From positions 41,916,365 to 41,980,364 of the forward strand of contig NW_019211458.1 of the NCBI RefSeq assembly GCF_002443255.2: a stretch of DNA of 64,000 nt, read 5' to 3'. Origin of the DNA: Varroa destructor. Lineage: Eukaryota > Arthropoda > Arachnida > Mesostigmata > Varroidae. Positions within the stretch are counted from its first letter, which is position 1. Each line of letters starts with the position of its first letter. Below, piece after piece: positions 37,749-50,392 of the stretch. The notes beneath the pieces are model-generated. The model saw only the letters and a program-made list of their open reading frames with translations, ran no database searches and was not told the DNA's origin. The position numbers were made by a program, and so were the translations under genes.

Positions 37749-40517
37749 CTCTTACTGGTGCTGCATCGTCTTGGGCTTCTGTCCCTTTCTCGTCGTCTCC
37801 TATTAATATCTGCAGCTCAGACTTTGTATGTGTCTTTTCGTTTTCGCTCGTATTCATTCGCGTTTCTCAATGAACCCAGTCGCTTCGACGAGCAGCTGAT
37901 GTTCCGGCTGATCTGTTTCTTTGGCTGCAACAGCGGCCGAATATCATCGTGATGACCGACTGGTCTGCGTGTGCCTGCCACGCGCCATAAGCCCTACTGT
38001 GGCGTATGCAGGCGGTGCGAGCTGAACCTTTCGAAAACTTGAAAACGATCGAACAGCAGAAAATGCAGAAGACGCTAGCGACTGAGTAGCGGCAATGAGT
38101 GGGCCAGCTATGTGGCCTCGGAACTGTTGGTGATTGCGTTGCTGATGCCGATAATGCTCGAAAGACAGCAGACGTTTATGAAGCGACCGCAAGCAACTGA
38201 CACTTTGTCGTTCTTGCTCACCCCGTAGTTGTCGAAGCCGCGCCTGGTGTTAAGGCACAGAAGTACTGATGGCGACAGACACCAGAAATACAGTAAATAA
38301 CAGTTTTGCTTGAAATGCGCTGTTCTGTTTAACGGCCTTGACTTCATTGAGAGGTAGAAGGATGGTACCCTCACAAACGGCCGGCAGTCACACAGCAGGC
38401 CAATAGTTCCTGAAAGGTTAGATACTGCCGCCATCGTTGTTACTACAGCTGGTACTTTAGCTGAACTCTAATGATCAGTCTATTAAAGCATTTGGTGTCA
38501 GTCAGCGGCTGTGTCGGGTGTAGTACAATATTGTTGAGGTTCTCGGTTTTTGCGGAATTAAAGCAACCTAAAAAGGAAAAGATAAGGCAAGGAACAGTGT
38601 ATTGGTTGCACTTCTTATCCACAACAAATACGCACAGCCTTACCCGAACAGTCGGTTGGCTTATTTAGGATACTGAAGGAATTTGCTGTAGATTGCAACT
38701 GAGAAACTTAATACTGAAGTGCAGGGTTTCTAATAGTAAAACTTCACCAGCTTTCAATTGTGAAAATTTAGAGGGTTGTTCCACCATCTATTTTCATTAA
38801 TTTTTAAAATTAGAGGGATACTGTGGTAGAGCTCATCTGGAAACTAGCGGGAGGATGCGCTTGAGGAATTTCTATAATAGTTGAGAATGATAAATTTGCC
38901 ATGATAAAAAACCGTGCGTATGAATCTCAACGTCCTGTTGGCGTATGGTGATTAGACGACAATCTAGTATACATTGTAGAGAGAACATAATGACGAAAAT
39001 TATCTTACGTTTTCCAATACTAGCAGATTTCGCCGCACAAGATCACCGCTGTTATCTACTTGTGACTTTGCTGGTAGTAATTTGTTGGTAGGTTGGTTAC
39101 CTCCGAGGATAATGTAGAATAAGGTAGTTTTTTCTGTTTCCAGTGCTGATTTTAGACTTACTTCTTTAATCAAGAGGTCGCTGGGTAGGATGAAGTATTA
39201 CTTTTAAATACTTTGCAACAGTTTAAATTAAGTCTCTACACAGCTCCGCAGTCTCCGGATGAGGGGAGCTACATATGAGCGGCTTCCATAGCCACGACCT
39301 GCTCTCGATCGTCATGCAACACAACCCTTCGAGTAGACCCAATCGACAGAGTTACGTTCTAGCAGTAAGAAGTACTATAGTACTGCTACAAGCAATTTAG
39401 ATAAGCAAGAATCAGCATATCTAAAACATGAAATATAAAATATAATAAAGTATAGTTAAACTTAATGGAGCCTAATTATTACCTCTACCGAAAGTCGCAC
39501 TTTACAGGGGCACTTGACTCTAAGACTGAACAGCCTAAAACGATACGGGGTACTTATATGTAAGGGGTCCTAAAAACAACTTTTCATTCACGCCCCTCAG
39601 AATTAATCCGATTCGTTCGCATTTTCATGCTCCGTTCCTTAATGAAGAGTCCCTTTCTATCGGGGGTGGAACTGAGAAGGGGTGATATCGGACTGCGACG
39701 GAGAATCAGAACGATAGGACGAAAAGCGACAAGTAACAGCCGAATGAACTTAGCGGTAGGCTGCGAGAATGCTTGGGGCCTCACGCGGTGAATTTAGTAT
39801 GATTTTTCGATAGCGCGGCTTATAAAATGACATGATAAGTAAAGTAAAGAGAGACATGTCTATGCCAGAATGTCGAACGTGTTGAAAGTATACGACAGAG
39901 TAATGCCTGATATCAATGCATAAGAGCTACGGCTTCGTTAGTTCGAAGTTAATGTAGTAATTGCTAATACTTTCTGGCTAGTTCCGAGATCAGGTCCCAC
40001 ATTAACTAAATGTTGTCCATTAAATTTTGTGACAATGCATACTGAACCGTGTGGCATATCTACGTTGATGTAACCTACCCTTAGAACAATGCCTGTCTTT
40101 AAGTCGGCTTTAAGGCAATGCGATGTAAACCAGCGAATTACACTCACTATATTGTTTCACGTATAGCGTGCGTGTCATTTGTCATGTAAATCAGCGTTTT
40201 CAAGAAAATTATGATTGAAACAAGTGTACGCGACGAATTAAACGAATATAGTTATCACATCAGGTACACCGCCTGCAAATCGGGTAATCTTTTTCCTCTC
40301 AGGCGGCTGAGCTCTCATACATCGAACATCTAGTGCGCCGATAGTAATCGTCGGCTGTGATTACGTGTCGCAAATCTAACAGAACTCGAAAAGATATATC
40401 CGTTTAAACCTGAGAGAACAAACCTCGTGGTATTCCTCGTGTGGGTTCTAGCTAGATGCCATACGACAAGCTGAGCATTTGGATGTTGGTTTTTAGATAG
40501 TTTTATTTATATATGCT

Positions 40518-40541
40518 AACATACATAATAACATACATAAT
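40518..40541 (+). repeat. Tandem 12-mer, two exact units
   Basis: AACATACATAAT occurs twice head to tail in an AT-rich run, flanked by ATGCTA and TAGCAT. Probably simple slippage. Confidence 0.7.
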
Positions 40542-41734
40542 AATTAGAAATTATAGCATACATAACTTCATAAGGGTGACTGAAGATATGACCCTAGAGG
40601 TCATTTAACCCTTGCCAGCGCTGAGTGTCAAACCCCCTCCTGCCAGAAAAGGCCAACGGCCTCAGGCTAATTTCATCCAGCTCAGCATAACACATGTTAC
40701 AGTCACAAGATGGCCACGCCAAACCGGGTTGTTCCGCGACAGCTGTCCTGTTTAGGACAAAGATGAGACCCTACCTTCCATCATCAATACAGTTACAATA
40801 GCGTTAGTGACGCCACAGTTTGGTCGCTCGTATATTTAGGATTCCGGGTGGTTAAGATCGGTAAACCTTGTAGGCTAGCAAACGCGTTTCTTTCCGTATA
40901 AACAATGCCACGTAATAGATAATACCATCACTTCACCTAGGCTTTCCGTCTCAGCCCATCAGGGTACGCCACGACCTGCATTATGGCATTGTCAAATTAA
41001 CTACTTATACCTAATAGTACTCGTAACCCCTTAGAGAGTCCAGAGAGACCGTTCCATGCCAAGGAATGGGTCGGTCTACGTCCCCCTTGCTGACCGCTCA
41101 CTATGCCGTCAGAGGGAACAACAGTAGCTACTATTCATTTTTCCGCGAAGACGAAATTGCGATGAGTCAGACTTGACCCGTTCTCTATCATCATCGGATA
41201 AGCAAGTAGCTCAACTATATTAGGTGACCGTAGAACGAAAGCAGGAATAATAGCTAAGAACAGCTCCCCTAGTAATACCCTTTCTGACCGGCTGGCATCT
41301 GGCACGGTACCCTTTTCCGAATCTGTTCAACCATGAAAAATCTTACAGATAGGAGGCGCTTTGTAGACAATAACAGCAACACTAGGACGAATTATTGAAG
41401 TGAGCTACTGACATGCTGTGCTTTATCTTAATCACCATATCAACAGATGACATTTTTCAGAGACGGAACCCCGCATCGTCACAGTGTCAAGCTCTCCCGC
41501 GAGGAGCCGCGAGGTCATATAAGAATCCATTCCATACGAATCACGAATAAAATATCCGGGCCTTTTGTCTCTTATTATTATCTCACATGCAACAAGTGGA
41601 TATCGAAGATGGATAATATCCGTAAGAAATATTGCGCATTTTGTACCACTATTTAAAGGGTTTTTTTTCGGTAATATCATTCAGTCCCAACTTGTCGTGA
41701 AAACACTTGCCGTAGCGTGATAAATACAGACCAT

Positions 41735-41760
41735 CAGACAGCTGGCTCCCAGCAGCGGGT
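41735..41760 (-). repeat. Short dispersed repeat, copy 3
   Basis: CAGACAGCTGGCTCCCAGCA matches copy 2 at all but two of its 20 bases. The similarity ends at GCGGGT. Confidence 0.5.
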
Positions 41761-42149
41761 CTGCTACTCGACTTTAAGATAATAAAATGAAAAGGTGGGG
41801 TCAAACTTTTATAGAAAAAAAAAACCTATTAGGAGTCATGTCTATCAAGACCTCGGTTAGAATAGGAACGACAGAACATGGAGATTGCTAATGCGATCAA
41901 GAGCATGACGCGATATTACAGCTTTCCGTGTCCCCCTCAGCGCTCCCCTCAGAAATGTCGCATCGAGAAAGCCAATAAGCCACAGAAAGCACGCTTAAGG
42001 GGTATTGGTAGTTTCATAAAGAAAAAAAAACCCTATCTATTACTGACTGATTATCGTCAAAAGGTCTCAGTCAGTGTTGCAATTAACTGACCAATCAAAG
42101 GCGACAAAGGTGTTTTAGATATTGTCCGATTTAACCCCTACGCAATGCT

Positions 42150-42159
42150 TATATAAAAG
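42150..42159 (+). promoter_or_regulatory. TATA box candidate
   Basis: TATATAAAAG lies 73 nt upstream of a start codon at 42223. A transcription start at the usual 25-32 nt distance falls near 42180, within GGCATTACTAGACATTACT. The 5' leader would be about 40 nt. Confidence 0.35.
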
Positions 42160-42222
42160 CGATAACACTTTGCTTAAACTAGGCATTACTAGACATTACT
42201 GAGTACATTGACCTGCCTGAAA

Positions 42223-42348
42223 ATGAAGACAGGTATATACACGCTAGCAGCTTGTATGCTAACAGCTGCTATATACCCTGAAGGAGTTCAAAAATCACTA
42301 AAACAGGGAAATTTATCTTGTAGCGGAAGCATAGCTGAAGTGAAATGA
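42223..42348 (+). CDS. Candidate short secreted peptide (41 aa), unassigned
   Basis: A small frame begins MKTGIYTLAACMLTAAIY and ends in TGA at 42346-42348. The start has a Lys followed by a hydrophobic stretch of about 14 residues, as in a signal peptide. The remaining about 22 residues are polar, with one Cys (NLSCSG). A TATA box sits at the right distance. The start context (AAAATGA) is acceptable, with A at -3. There is no homology I recognise and no clear poly(A) signal or splice donor. It could be a complete mini-gene, a first exon, or chance. The combination of TATA box, short leader and signal-like start is the only support. Confidence 0.25.
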   Translation: MKTGIYTLAACMLTAAIYPEGVQKSLKQGNLSCSGSIAEVK

Positions 42349-45300
42349 CTGAAAATGTTGGCAGAGAAAAAGTGAGCTAATCGCAGGGATATTTAGAACT
42401 AACACGTTCTGCGCGTCGACGCAACTGTGTGTACTATGTAAATCTCTAGGTAAAATCCACTTACAAAACAAGTTGTGTTACGAGATCGGATGGTTGCAAA
42501 ATTAGAAAAATTCAATTAACTTGTTTACGTGTGAATTAGATTTGTATTACTTACATCATAACTTATTGTACTTCATTTCAAACGTGCGACGCGCATCAGT
42601 GATGCATCGAAGTTACATGATGCTACTGCCTAGTTTCGGAGCTATTTGCAGCCGTCAGCGATTTGTTTACGGATGAATATGAAGTTCAAGTATAAACAGA
42701 GAGGTAAGTTCACTTTTAGACTAGCTTTTTATTCTCTCTCGATTCGTTTCTACTGGATTAAATATGACAAGCGATCTGGCAGAACAAATGTATATGCCAT
42801 TTCACATGTAATGTTAGATATCGAATATTCGGGTAAAAGTTAGTCAGAACCTCTACACAATTTCTCGTTATGACAATACGTTTGTATTAAATAGTTGCGG
42901 GGACGTCACCCCCGGGGGCGATCCCTGACTTGGCAATCTAATGGCCAACTGCGCTCAGTGGGGGCCATCAGGGTTAACATTCGATATAAGTATATGACAT
43001 TAACATTGTATACACGGATGACCCTAGTCAGCTGACGTCGATGCGGAGAAATGGCGTTACTATTTTTGCTACGAGTGAGCGTATTTGTTTTTTTCTTAAA
43101 TCTTGTTTACAGACAGTAGTGTTAGGCTGCGTTAATAGATTTCTAATAATCGAGTTCAGGTGAATCTACCTGTTGACAAATGTATGCGTTATAATTTTAT
43201 GGATAATCAGGGGTAGCTGCAGGCCATGATCGGTCTGAACGACAATTATAAGAGCTCTATTAGCGGGCGGTACGGCCGCTAAATAGGAATATTGTTGGTT
43301 TTTAGCCTATAATCTGGTTTGGTCAGATAGGCCGGATTTTCGGGCACAGGTTCAACACCTGACGCTCGTTGAGTTGGATCTTGCCTTCGGTTTAAAGTCC
43401 TTAAAATCTTTCGGATTTTGAGGACTTTAGATCCGGAGAGCTCCGGCTCTCAGAGACAGGGCAGTTGGGCGTATTCGCTGCATCGCTTCGAGAACATCAA
43501 CAAAACTACTCTTTCTGTCATCAGCCCCGTCATCATAATTATCGTTGTTATGAAAGCGATCGAATTTTAGCGACGGTCTCATTTAGCCATTTCAGAGAGG
43601 CTTAGTCTATAACATATCATACGAAGCTATATACCGATTTATAAATGGCATTCCTCACGCTTCCTGAATTCCTTCTGTACATTCGGCAGGGCGGATATGG
43701 ACACGCGTAATATAACTTCAAGTCGTAGAAAATGACTGAAGTTTTCCAAAATATGTTATACGGCAGAAATGGAAAGTAGGCTTACAGCCGATACTCTTAG
43801 CCTTAATGTGATGACTGTAAGCTTACGTTTAAAGTCAAGTTGTTGAATGCTTTTCATATAGTATCTATTCTCTATTCAAACCGCAATGAATATACCATGT
43901 ACATCTATAGATACTATTAACAGATACCAACTATCCGCTACTAGTTCGGCATTTATTTCTTATCACCGTTCGCATAGAGATGCGTGCTATGAGGAAAATC
44001 CTTGTTGACATATACGCCTCGTGGCATCGAGACTTTGAATCTGACCTGAAGGATGAAGATTTTTTTGTCTCTAAAAAAGGCCTATCCTGAACGATCTTCT
44101 AGTGGAATCTCTGTAAGACAGGCCCAAATAACCAAGTATCATTTATTGGCAAAATAAATTAAGCGACTTTAAGCTTATGGTTCCCACTGTAATTAAATCA
44201 AAAGTAATAAGTGCAATAGATTTATAGTCATCTCGTCTGAAAAGGACGCCATCTTAGTTTGTCTCATGCTACGCTGTTGCATGCTTCTATTCAAATCGTA
44301 AAAGGCTGCAGAAGAAACGACTTCTTAAGAGTAATAACAAAACGTTACTATACGGCTATAAGGAACCCAAAACGGCTCACGACGTTCGTAGTAAATGATG
44401 CCACCACCCACACAGTAAAGCGGACCGAACGTCGTATGCAGTGCTATGTTAAGGCCTTTTTGGCTTACGCTGATATTACTATCCAATAGTTTCCTATAGT
44501 AAATGGCTAGTTAAAGTGGAGCTGAATTAGGAATACTTTACACACACTTCGGCCCTTCGCTATAAAGCTATATATATTTGTTTATCCTTTACAATATATA
44601 TTAAGTAGTGCAATGGACGAAAAGAATCATCACCCGTCAAATAAAGCATTCTCAAAATTAATGATGGCATTTACACGGAGCAAGCTTACGACCTGCGCAT
44701 TAAGTGATGTTCACCTGACCGAGGCTACCATTTACCAAGGCTAATATTTTTTACTCTCCAGGCTTAATGTACGTCGTAGAGGCCTGGATTTAGGTCACCG
44801 TAGCACTGTAGTCGACATTACGTGGACATGATCGCGACGACATGGACAAACAGGCTGCCGATTCGTTCGAACAGCTTGCTTCCAAATAAATTAACTATTG
44901 CTAATTCAGCTTGTCTACTTCTGGGTCGATTATCTATACTGGGCTGAGTGTCGAGGAGTTTAAGTGGCGATGACGAGTATCGGCCGAGGTATACCTGCAC
45001 GCCAGCCTACTGCGACAGAGAGAAAAATGTTAAATATTTACAAATTCGATAATTAAAGGATTCTGTTAGGAATTGATGTCTGAAATCTTATTGTGAAAAA
45101 TGTAATAATAGATCTATCGGCAACTTCGAGTGATGAGATGTACTTACAGTTGTGGCATATTCCTCATACTGTAGCACTATAGGGGAAATCATATGGTGAG
45201 ATAAACGCATGCCTGCCATTTCAGAAGCGTTTGAGTGTACAGACGTTACGCCTTTGTCATACGTTAAATTAAAATGTCATACGTAGTATTACTATGATCA

Positions 45301-48300
45301 CTATTTATTTCAATATGTGTACAACGAATGGGTAACGTCAGCCAGATTAAGGCCCACATCCATTCGCGCCTATTAGAATCCGATGAAACGTTATCAGATT
45401 GAAGATCAGATTATGTATAGCCCAACGAACGTGGGCCCTATCGTATCGGTAAGCAGTGGCCCGTTCGGAAAATGCTCACGAGTCAATTATATAATTTACA
45501 GTATCGCTCTAATACAAACTATGATAGAGTAGTGGAGTTCCAGACAAAAACGAGCGCGATAAGGCGGCGGTGCAGCTCGAACCGAAATACTACAGAGCAG
45601 TGTCTAATTGTCATTTAGCGATACGTTGACGTTTGACGTCACCTGCGCAACCTTTCCCACTTCTCAGTTCGCCTCAATTATTTATGTTAAGTATTACTAG
45701 TTATTTAGTACAGTATCATGCAGATTAGATAAGGGTTACATAACACACAGAGGGGAGCAAGAGGAACTCGCTCGTTTCTCTCATCTTTGAGCCTCCTTTT
45801 CCTTCAATCCTACAGAGTTTTTACGCATTGCCATATGTAAGCACATGTGACGTGTCTATATAAGTTTTGCGAACGACGCAGATGAGAAGGTTGGCAGAGG
45901 CCTGACGATAAAATTTTTAAAAAAAGAGCGTAGTAAGAGTAAAATAAGCACGTCATAGGCGGCTTTGAATCATCCCCAGGCTGCGTCATCGAGCTTGAAG
46001 TTGACGTCGAGAGACGTTCCTCATCCAGTGAGAACTGGTGTAATTCGTAACCGAATGCCTTATGCGACTGTCTGCCAGCTTTGCCCCTATAAGAGCACGT
46101 GAGGGTACGTGGAGGAAAAAATGGACGGCTCAGAAAGGCTGTCACCATTGACGACGTCGACGTTTTCACAAACCTTTAATTTCTGATTTTCGATACAAAG
46201 GTCGCAATCGTACACACACCCATGCAGACGCCCAGCGATATACCAAGGTAGATAACTAACGCTAGTACGGAGAGGCATGGTATGGAATTACCGTCGTCAC
46301 GCAAATATCGATAAAGAGATAGTAATTGTAATAATATAAATGTTCCATTTAGGTTCCATTAAATAAAGCGAAGAGATTGCCGTTAGCTGCGATATAATTT
46401 TTTTATGATTTTAAAAAAAGCATGACGTTATCGACCGAGTCACGTGATCAAGGAATTGGAAAATTTGAAGAGATGATGCAGATTGCTGTCCATCATTTGG
46501 AAGCCTGCTGCTAAGGCGATGACCGGCAGTCCTAGGTATGAGCTTGCATAGATAGTGTCGCTCTTCGATTTATTTTCTTGGAACATTCTACTAATTGAGT
46601 GATGCTCCAAAACCGGTCTGAGTATGGGATGCCTCGCTATCTTCCTATATAAGATGCTAAGATTACGCGTCGGTCGAAAGAATAATTTGCACTTATTTGC
46701 AAACAAACGCTTGCACACGCATGCCTACGGGCAAGATATGGACGCCCAGAATGCAACTCCCAATTAGCCTGTGGTCGACAAATTCGTTTCCCACTCGCTG
46801 ATTTCTACTTCGTGCTATCAGCACAAGATTTGCTATAACCGCTTTGTGTGTACAGCGTCGAGAACGGGGCAAACTAGAGGAACATACCCTAGTGGTAAAT
46901 TTTCAATGAACAGCTCTTGAACCACTGCTGCTGTTACTTAGAACTTTTTAGAGCAAAATCGGCAGCATAATAAGTGGTAGTGCTCACTACGTTATCTCCG
47001 TAAACATTGCCTTGTAATACGGGGATCGAAACTTGGCACTGAATGGTTTAGTTCATTAAAATAAAAATCAGTTTTCAATCTAAATTTTGAGGTATTTCAG
47101 CCAGCGTTGATTTCTGTAACTACGCCTATGTAGATGTTCTTGTCTGAGCGATTGAGTTACCGACTTTACACTGGTAAATGTAAGTTACCCGGTATACAAA
47201 AAAAAATTGTAGTCTTAGTACCTTTTCTGAAATAAAACAAAAAAAAAGAATCAAATCTTGTAGTAATAAACCCGAAATAGTGGACTCCAGAAAACTATAT
47301 TTTGTACCATAAATTCTGGTGCAGTTAGAAACGCAAGATGAGCGTGCTATTCAATACTTTAAGGTCTTCCAAAAACCGTCTGCTTATATGCATTCAGAAT
47401 GTAGGGTTCAGTAGTCCTACCTATCAACTGAACGCACCTACGAGGTCACGTAGGCTCGTCTAGGACCAGCTATTCTCTCGCAAGGAACACATTGTGGCGT
47501 TACAGGCCGGAATTAAGATAGCCCTTTTCGTCTTGAACTTCTTCGGTTGTGCATTTTACGCAGCAAACGTATATTTTCTTTGGCTTTTCGTCATTCTGGT
47601 GTGACAGATGTTTGGCGCGTGCTATGGCCCTTTTCGTTTTCGTTCTGCCCATGGCTAAAGAGATCCGCTTATTCCTCTCATCTAAATGCATAGCAGACAG
47701 AAGTCTTCCTCGCGAGTAGTGTGGTAATGCCGCTGTATCACGACGATGCCCGCTGCAGTTCAGCTTATCTTCCTCGTAGGACAAAGTAACAGACATATGG
47801 TGACCACAACTAACATGTAAGATTAGGACGGTAGACGAAATGGCAGGTCGTCATCCCAGCAGCTCTCTAGCCATGAGCCACGAGCCACTATAGGGGCGTC
47901 CACAATCGTTTTCGGTCGGAAGTTGACCGCTGCATAAGTTTTAAGCTATATTAATGTTCAGACAACCATGCTTTTTCGCCGTTTCCCTACATGATTGAAA
48001 CTGAGATCCGATAGGTAGTGTTTAAGAAAATATGGCGAAATTTGCGCAATATCGTGTGTTCAACAATATGCTACGTCGTGCATACGGAAAATCCTGTAAA
48101 TCGGACGTTCCGGCTAAAACTATTTTACTTCTTTGATCCACTCATATAAAGGAAACGTATTTAAAAAATATCAAAAATATCTGAGTAAATGTTCCTCATC
48201 TAGCTTCTAGTGTACTATATCATTAGCGAAAAATTCAGTTTATTTAGATATGGAGTCAGCCAGTAGAGGCTGAGAAACAATTTGTAAAACTCTGTATATT

Positions 48301-49936
48301 TGTAATCATAGCTGTTTGTTGCCTAATTCTTCGGTGTTCTGTGAAAAAAAAGCTAAGCGAAATGTTTCTCCCGAACTTTATCTACGAAGCTTCTCGTTAA
48401 ATACTTTGCCTGATGTGCAATACTGCTATTAAACATTACTTCGGGCTGCTGGAGCTTAGTATGAGAGGGAATGGGTACTTGAACCTAGACCCCTCTGAAT
48501 TCACCTCTTAATTATTAACTAAGTTAATGCACTGTGAAGTATAGTGTGTGTCTTAGTTTCTGATACGCAAGTGCTTCCGAGCGTCTCAAGAATTGCCTCG
48601 AATTTGTATATGTATCTGTCAATTCAGTGTAAAACGATGATTGTTAATATTATTTTCTCTGTCGTTGATCAACGGACCTGAGCTGCGCTTTCTCTAATCC
48701 AAAGGTGTTCGGTGGTTAGGCGAACCCTATCAGGAAGACCTCCCGTCAGGATGACTATGCAGGCTAAGATGAGGACGAATTCTCAGCTCGGGGTCGGTAC
48801 GAGCGCGCCACGCGCCACTATGATATTTGTGAAAAAGCGGTATCGACCCTTTGCCGTTAAGCGAGAGGCTTGAATCCTGAAGCGAGCTGCTTGCTGATCG
48901 TTGTAGAACCAACTATACGCATATGGTGGATTGACAGAGTCTAACCTTAACCTGGTAAAGTATGGCGTGTTGAAATGGCCATTCTCTTAAGAAAGCCGAG
49001 TCAGACAGCAGACGGTCAGTGCAGATCCGTTGGCGATGATAGCCCATCAGTTCTTGTCCTTTTGTCTAGTCTAGTCTAGCCCGGTGATCGGACTATAATA
49101 ACAGCAAACCGACATGTAAGAAAGTGCAGGTTAGTAGGTCCTATTGCCAATCATACTATATATGTATATGTACAGCAGCCGCGGCCTTTCGGCGTGCTCC
49201 GCCAGGTTGAAATGTGATGATAGTGGCGATGGCATATAGAGTGTTGTAACCAAAACCAGTAACTCGATTGAGCCCTTTTACGTACAGGGCGTAACAGTAT
49301 CTTTGTTGTTAGTCCAATGAATTGATACGGACACTTTACGGCTATATATATTTGCCGGCCACTGAGGCAGGCCGAGAGAGAGGTGTTTTCCTGCAGCGGA
49401 TAAGCCTAGATCTATCTAGCACATGGCCATTGCGGTACCCTTGATTACGAGACAGCAGATCTTAAACTACCGTTGTTGTAAATTAGCTACTCGAGGATTA
49501 AGAACGTCCACATGTCGAGTTCTGCCTCTTGACTTAGGAGTGTGCTGAGACAGCGACGGCTTGCGAAGATACAAACTCGAATTTGAGCGTCCAGACCCGA
49601 TATGAATGTCAAGCCAGGCCTTTTTATAAGTATTCATTGACTAAACAACAGATCTGAGCTGTCCTGACAACTTTGTTCTTATCGTGCTGAAATGTCTTGC
49701 ATCAATTCTTGGGTGTATTCGTCTTGTATTCAGGAACCGGAGATCATCAGCGTATCTTTCTCTACAGGTGCGCTTTCATTATTGCGCCCGCACTGCGTGT
49801 ACTTTTGTACAAATTGTGCGATACATTCAACGTAACATGTGTGTACTATCTTTGTGACTGGCGTGTATCTGTAAACGGGCGTCAAACTCGCCATGTACTA
49901 GCCGTTGACTACCTTGATCAATAAAAAAGTGGCTTT
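42349..49936. other. Noncoding DNA
   Basis: It holds the paired hairpins at 43.4 kb and a CCCCCGGGGG palindrome at 42909-42918 beside GACGTCAC. Minus-strand frames at 45810-46278, 46440-46718 and 47500-47796 look partly protein-like, but I could not place them in a family. Confidence 0.45.
43393..43446 (+). repeat. Two adjacent hairpins
   Basis: The first has 16-bp arms (43393-43408 and 43414-43429) with a TTTCG loop. Its single mismatch is a G-U pair in RNA read from the plus strand. The second, three bases on, is CCGGAG-AG-CTCCGG (43433-43446), which can re-pair as GAGAGC-TCCG-GCTCTC. Nothing coding adjoins. Confidence 0.65.
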
Positions 49937-50392
49937 TTGTGCCAATGCGTGCTTGGGCCTGTGCTGACACACACACTATACACTAAGACAACATACGACG
50001 ACAATAACAATGACAAAGTGGGCCTAAGCGCCTTTCCAAGCAACAGCAGACCAACAACACAAATACTAAGTGTCTGGTTATCAGGAACGATAGAAAAAAT
50101 GGAAAACGTACAAAATATTATTCAGCTTGGCTATCCGCGATACCTTGTTAAGACTGTAGTTAGCCGGCATTTTATCCAGTCGCGTTTTCTCATCCCAGGA
50201 TATAGAATAATTGGGTCGGAAATGCAACTGCGATCGGTCAACTTTACTTGGTTACGGTTAATTCTGACTAGCGGTGGGTTGAAATTCGAAAAACCTGCGA
50301 GGCGAGGCTGTGCTATATGGAATTATGCACCTAACTTTGTGGCTCCTACAGAGATATGTGAAGATAGCATGGGCCTCATTGAGACCTTTTAA
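49937..50392 (+). pseudogene. Possible Penelope-like element fragment (151-codon ORF)
   Basis: This is one of the longest open frames outside insc and the simple repeats. Its middle reads TLYTKTTYDDN, then LSAFPSNSRPTTQILSV, then IIQLGYPRYLVKTVVSRHF. In Penelope-like retroelements the end of the RT reads VYRKPT(H/Y)TDR, then a ..S.HP..HK.SV.R.L segment, then ..L..NGYP..L(V/I).. before the linker to the GIY-YIG nuclease. The order, spacing and the GYP core fit. I see no RT catalytic YVDD upstream (49680-49930) and no GIY-YIG motif downstream, so this would be a fragment. An ORF of this length is also not impossible by chance. The last 50 residues match nothing I know. Confidence 0.4.

Larger units (their letters stand above)
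37749..42149. other. Noncoding DNA
   Basis: The minus-strand frame 38108-38434 opens with ATG GCG GCA in fair context (MAAVSNLSG) but has no known features. It could be an upstream exon of a minus-strand gene. Otherwise only small repeats are present. Confidence 0.45.

Noticed and set aside
43315..43370. Possible tRNA or tRNA-derived SINE head (TGGTCAGATAGG and GGTTCAACACC)
   Set aside because: The A-box-like and B-box-like strings are close to consensus, but the spacing is short and no acceptor, D or anticodon stems can be drawn.
45810..46278. Minus-strand frames weakly suggesting a piggyBac-type transposase
   Set aside because: Only a vague GCVYDCDL-like resemblance. No DDE residues or ordered blocks could be found.
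47500..47796. 98-codon minus-strand frame with CCVKC, considered as a zinc-binding transposase tail
   Set aside because: The Cys spacing does not match the piggyBac C-terminal pattern, and no upstream domain is present.
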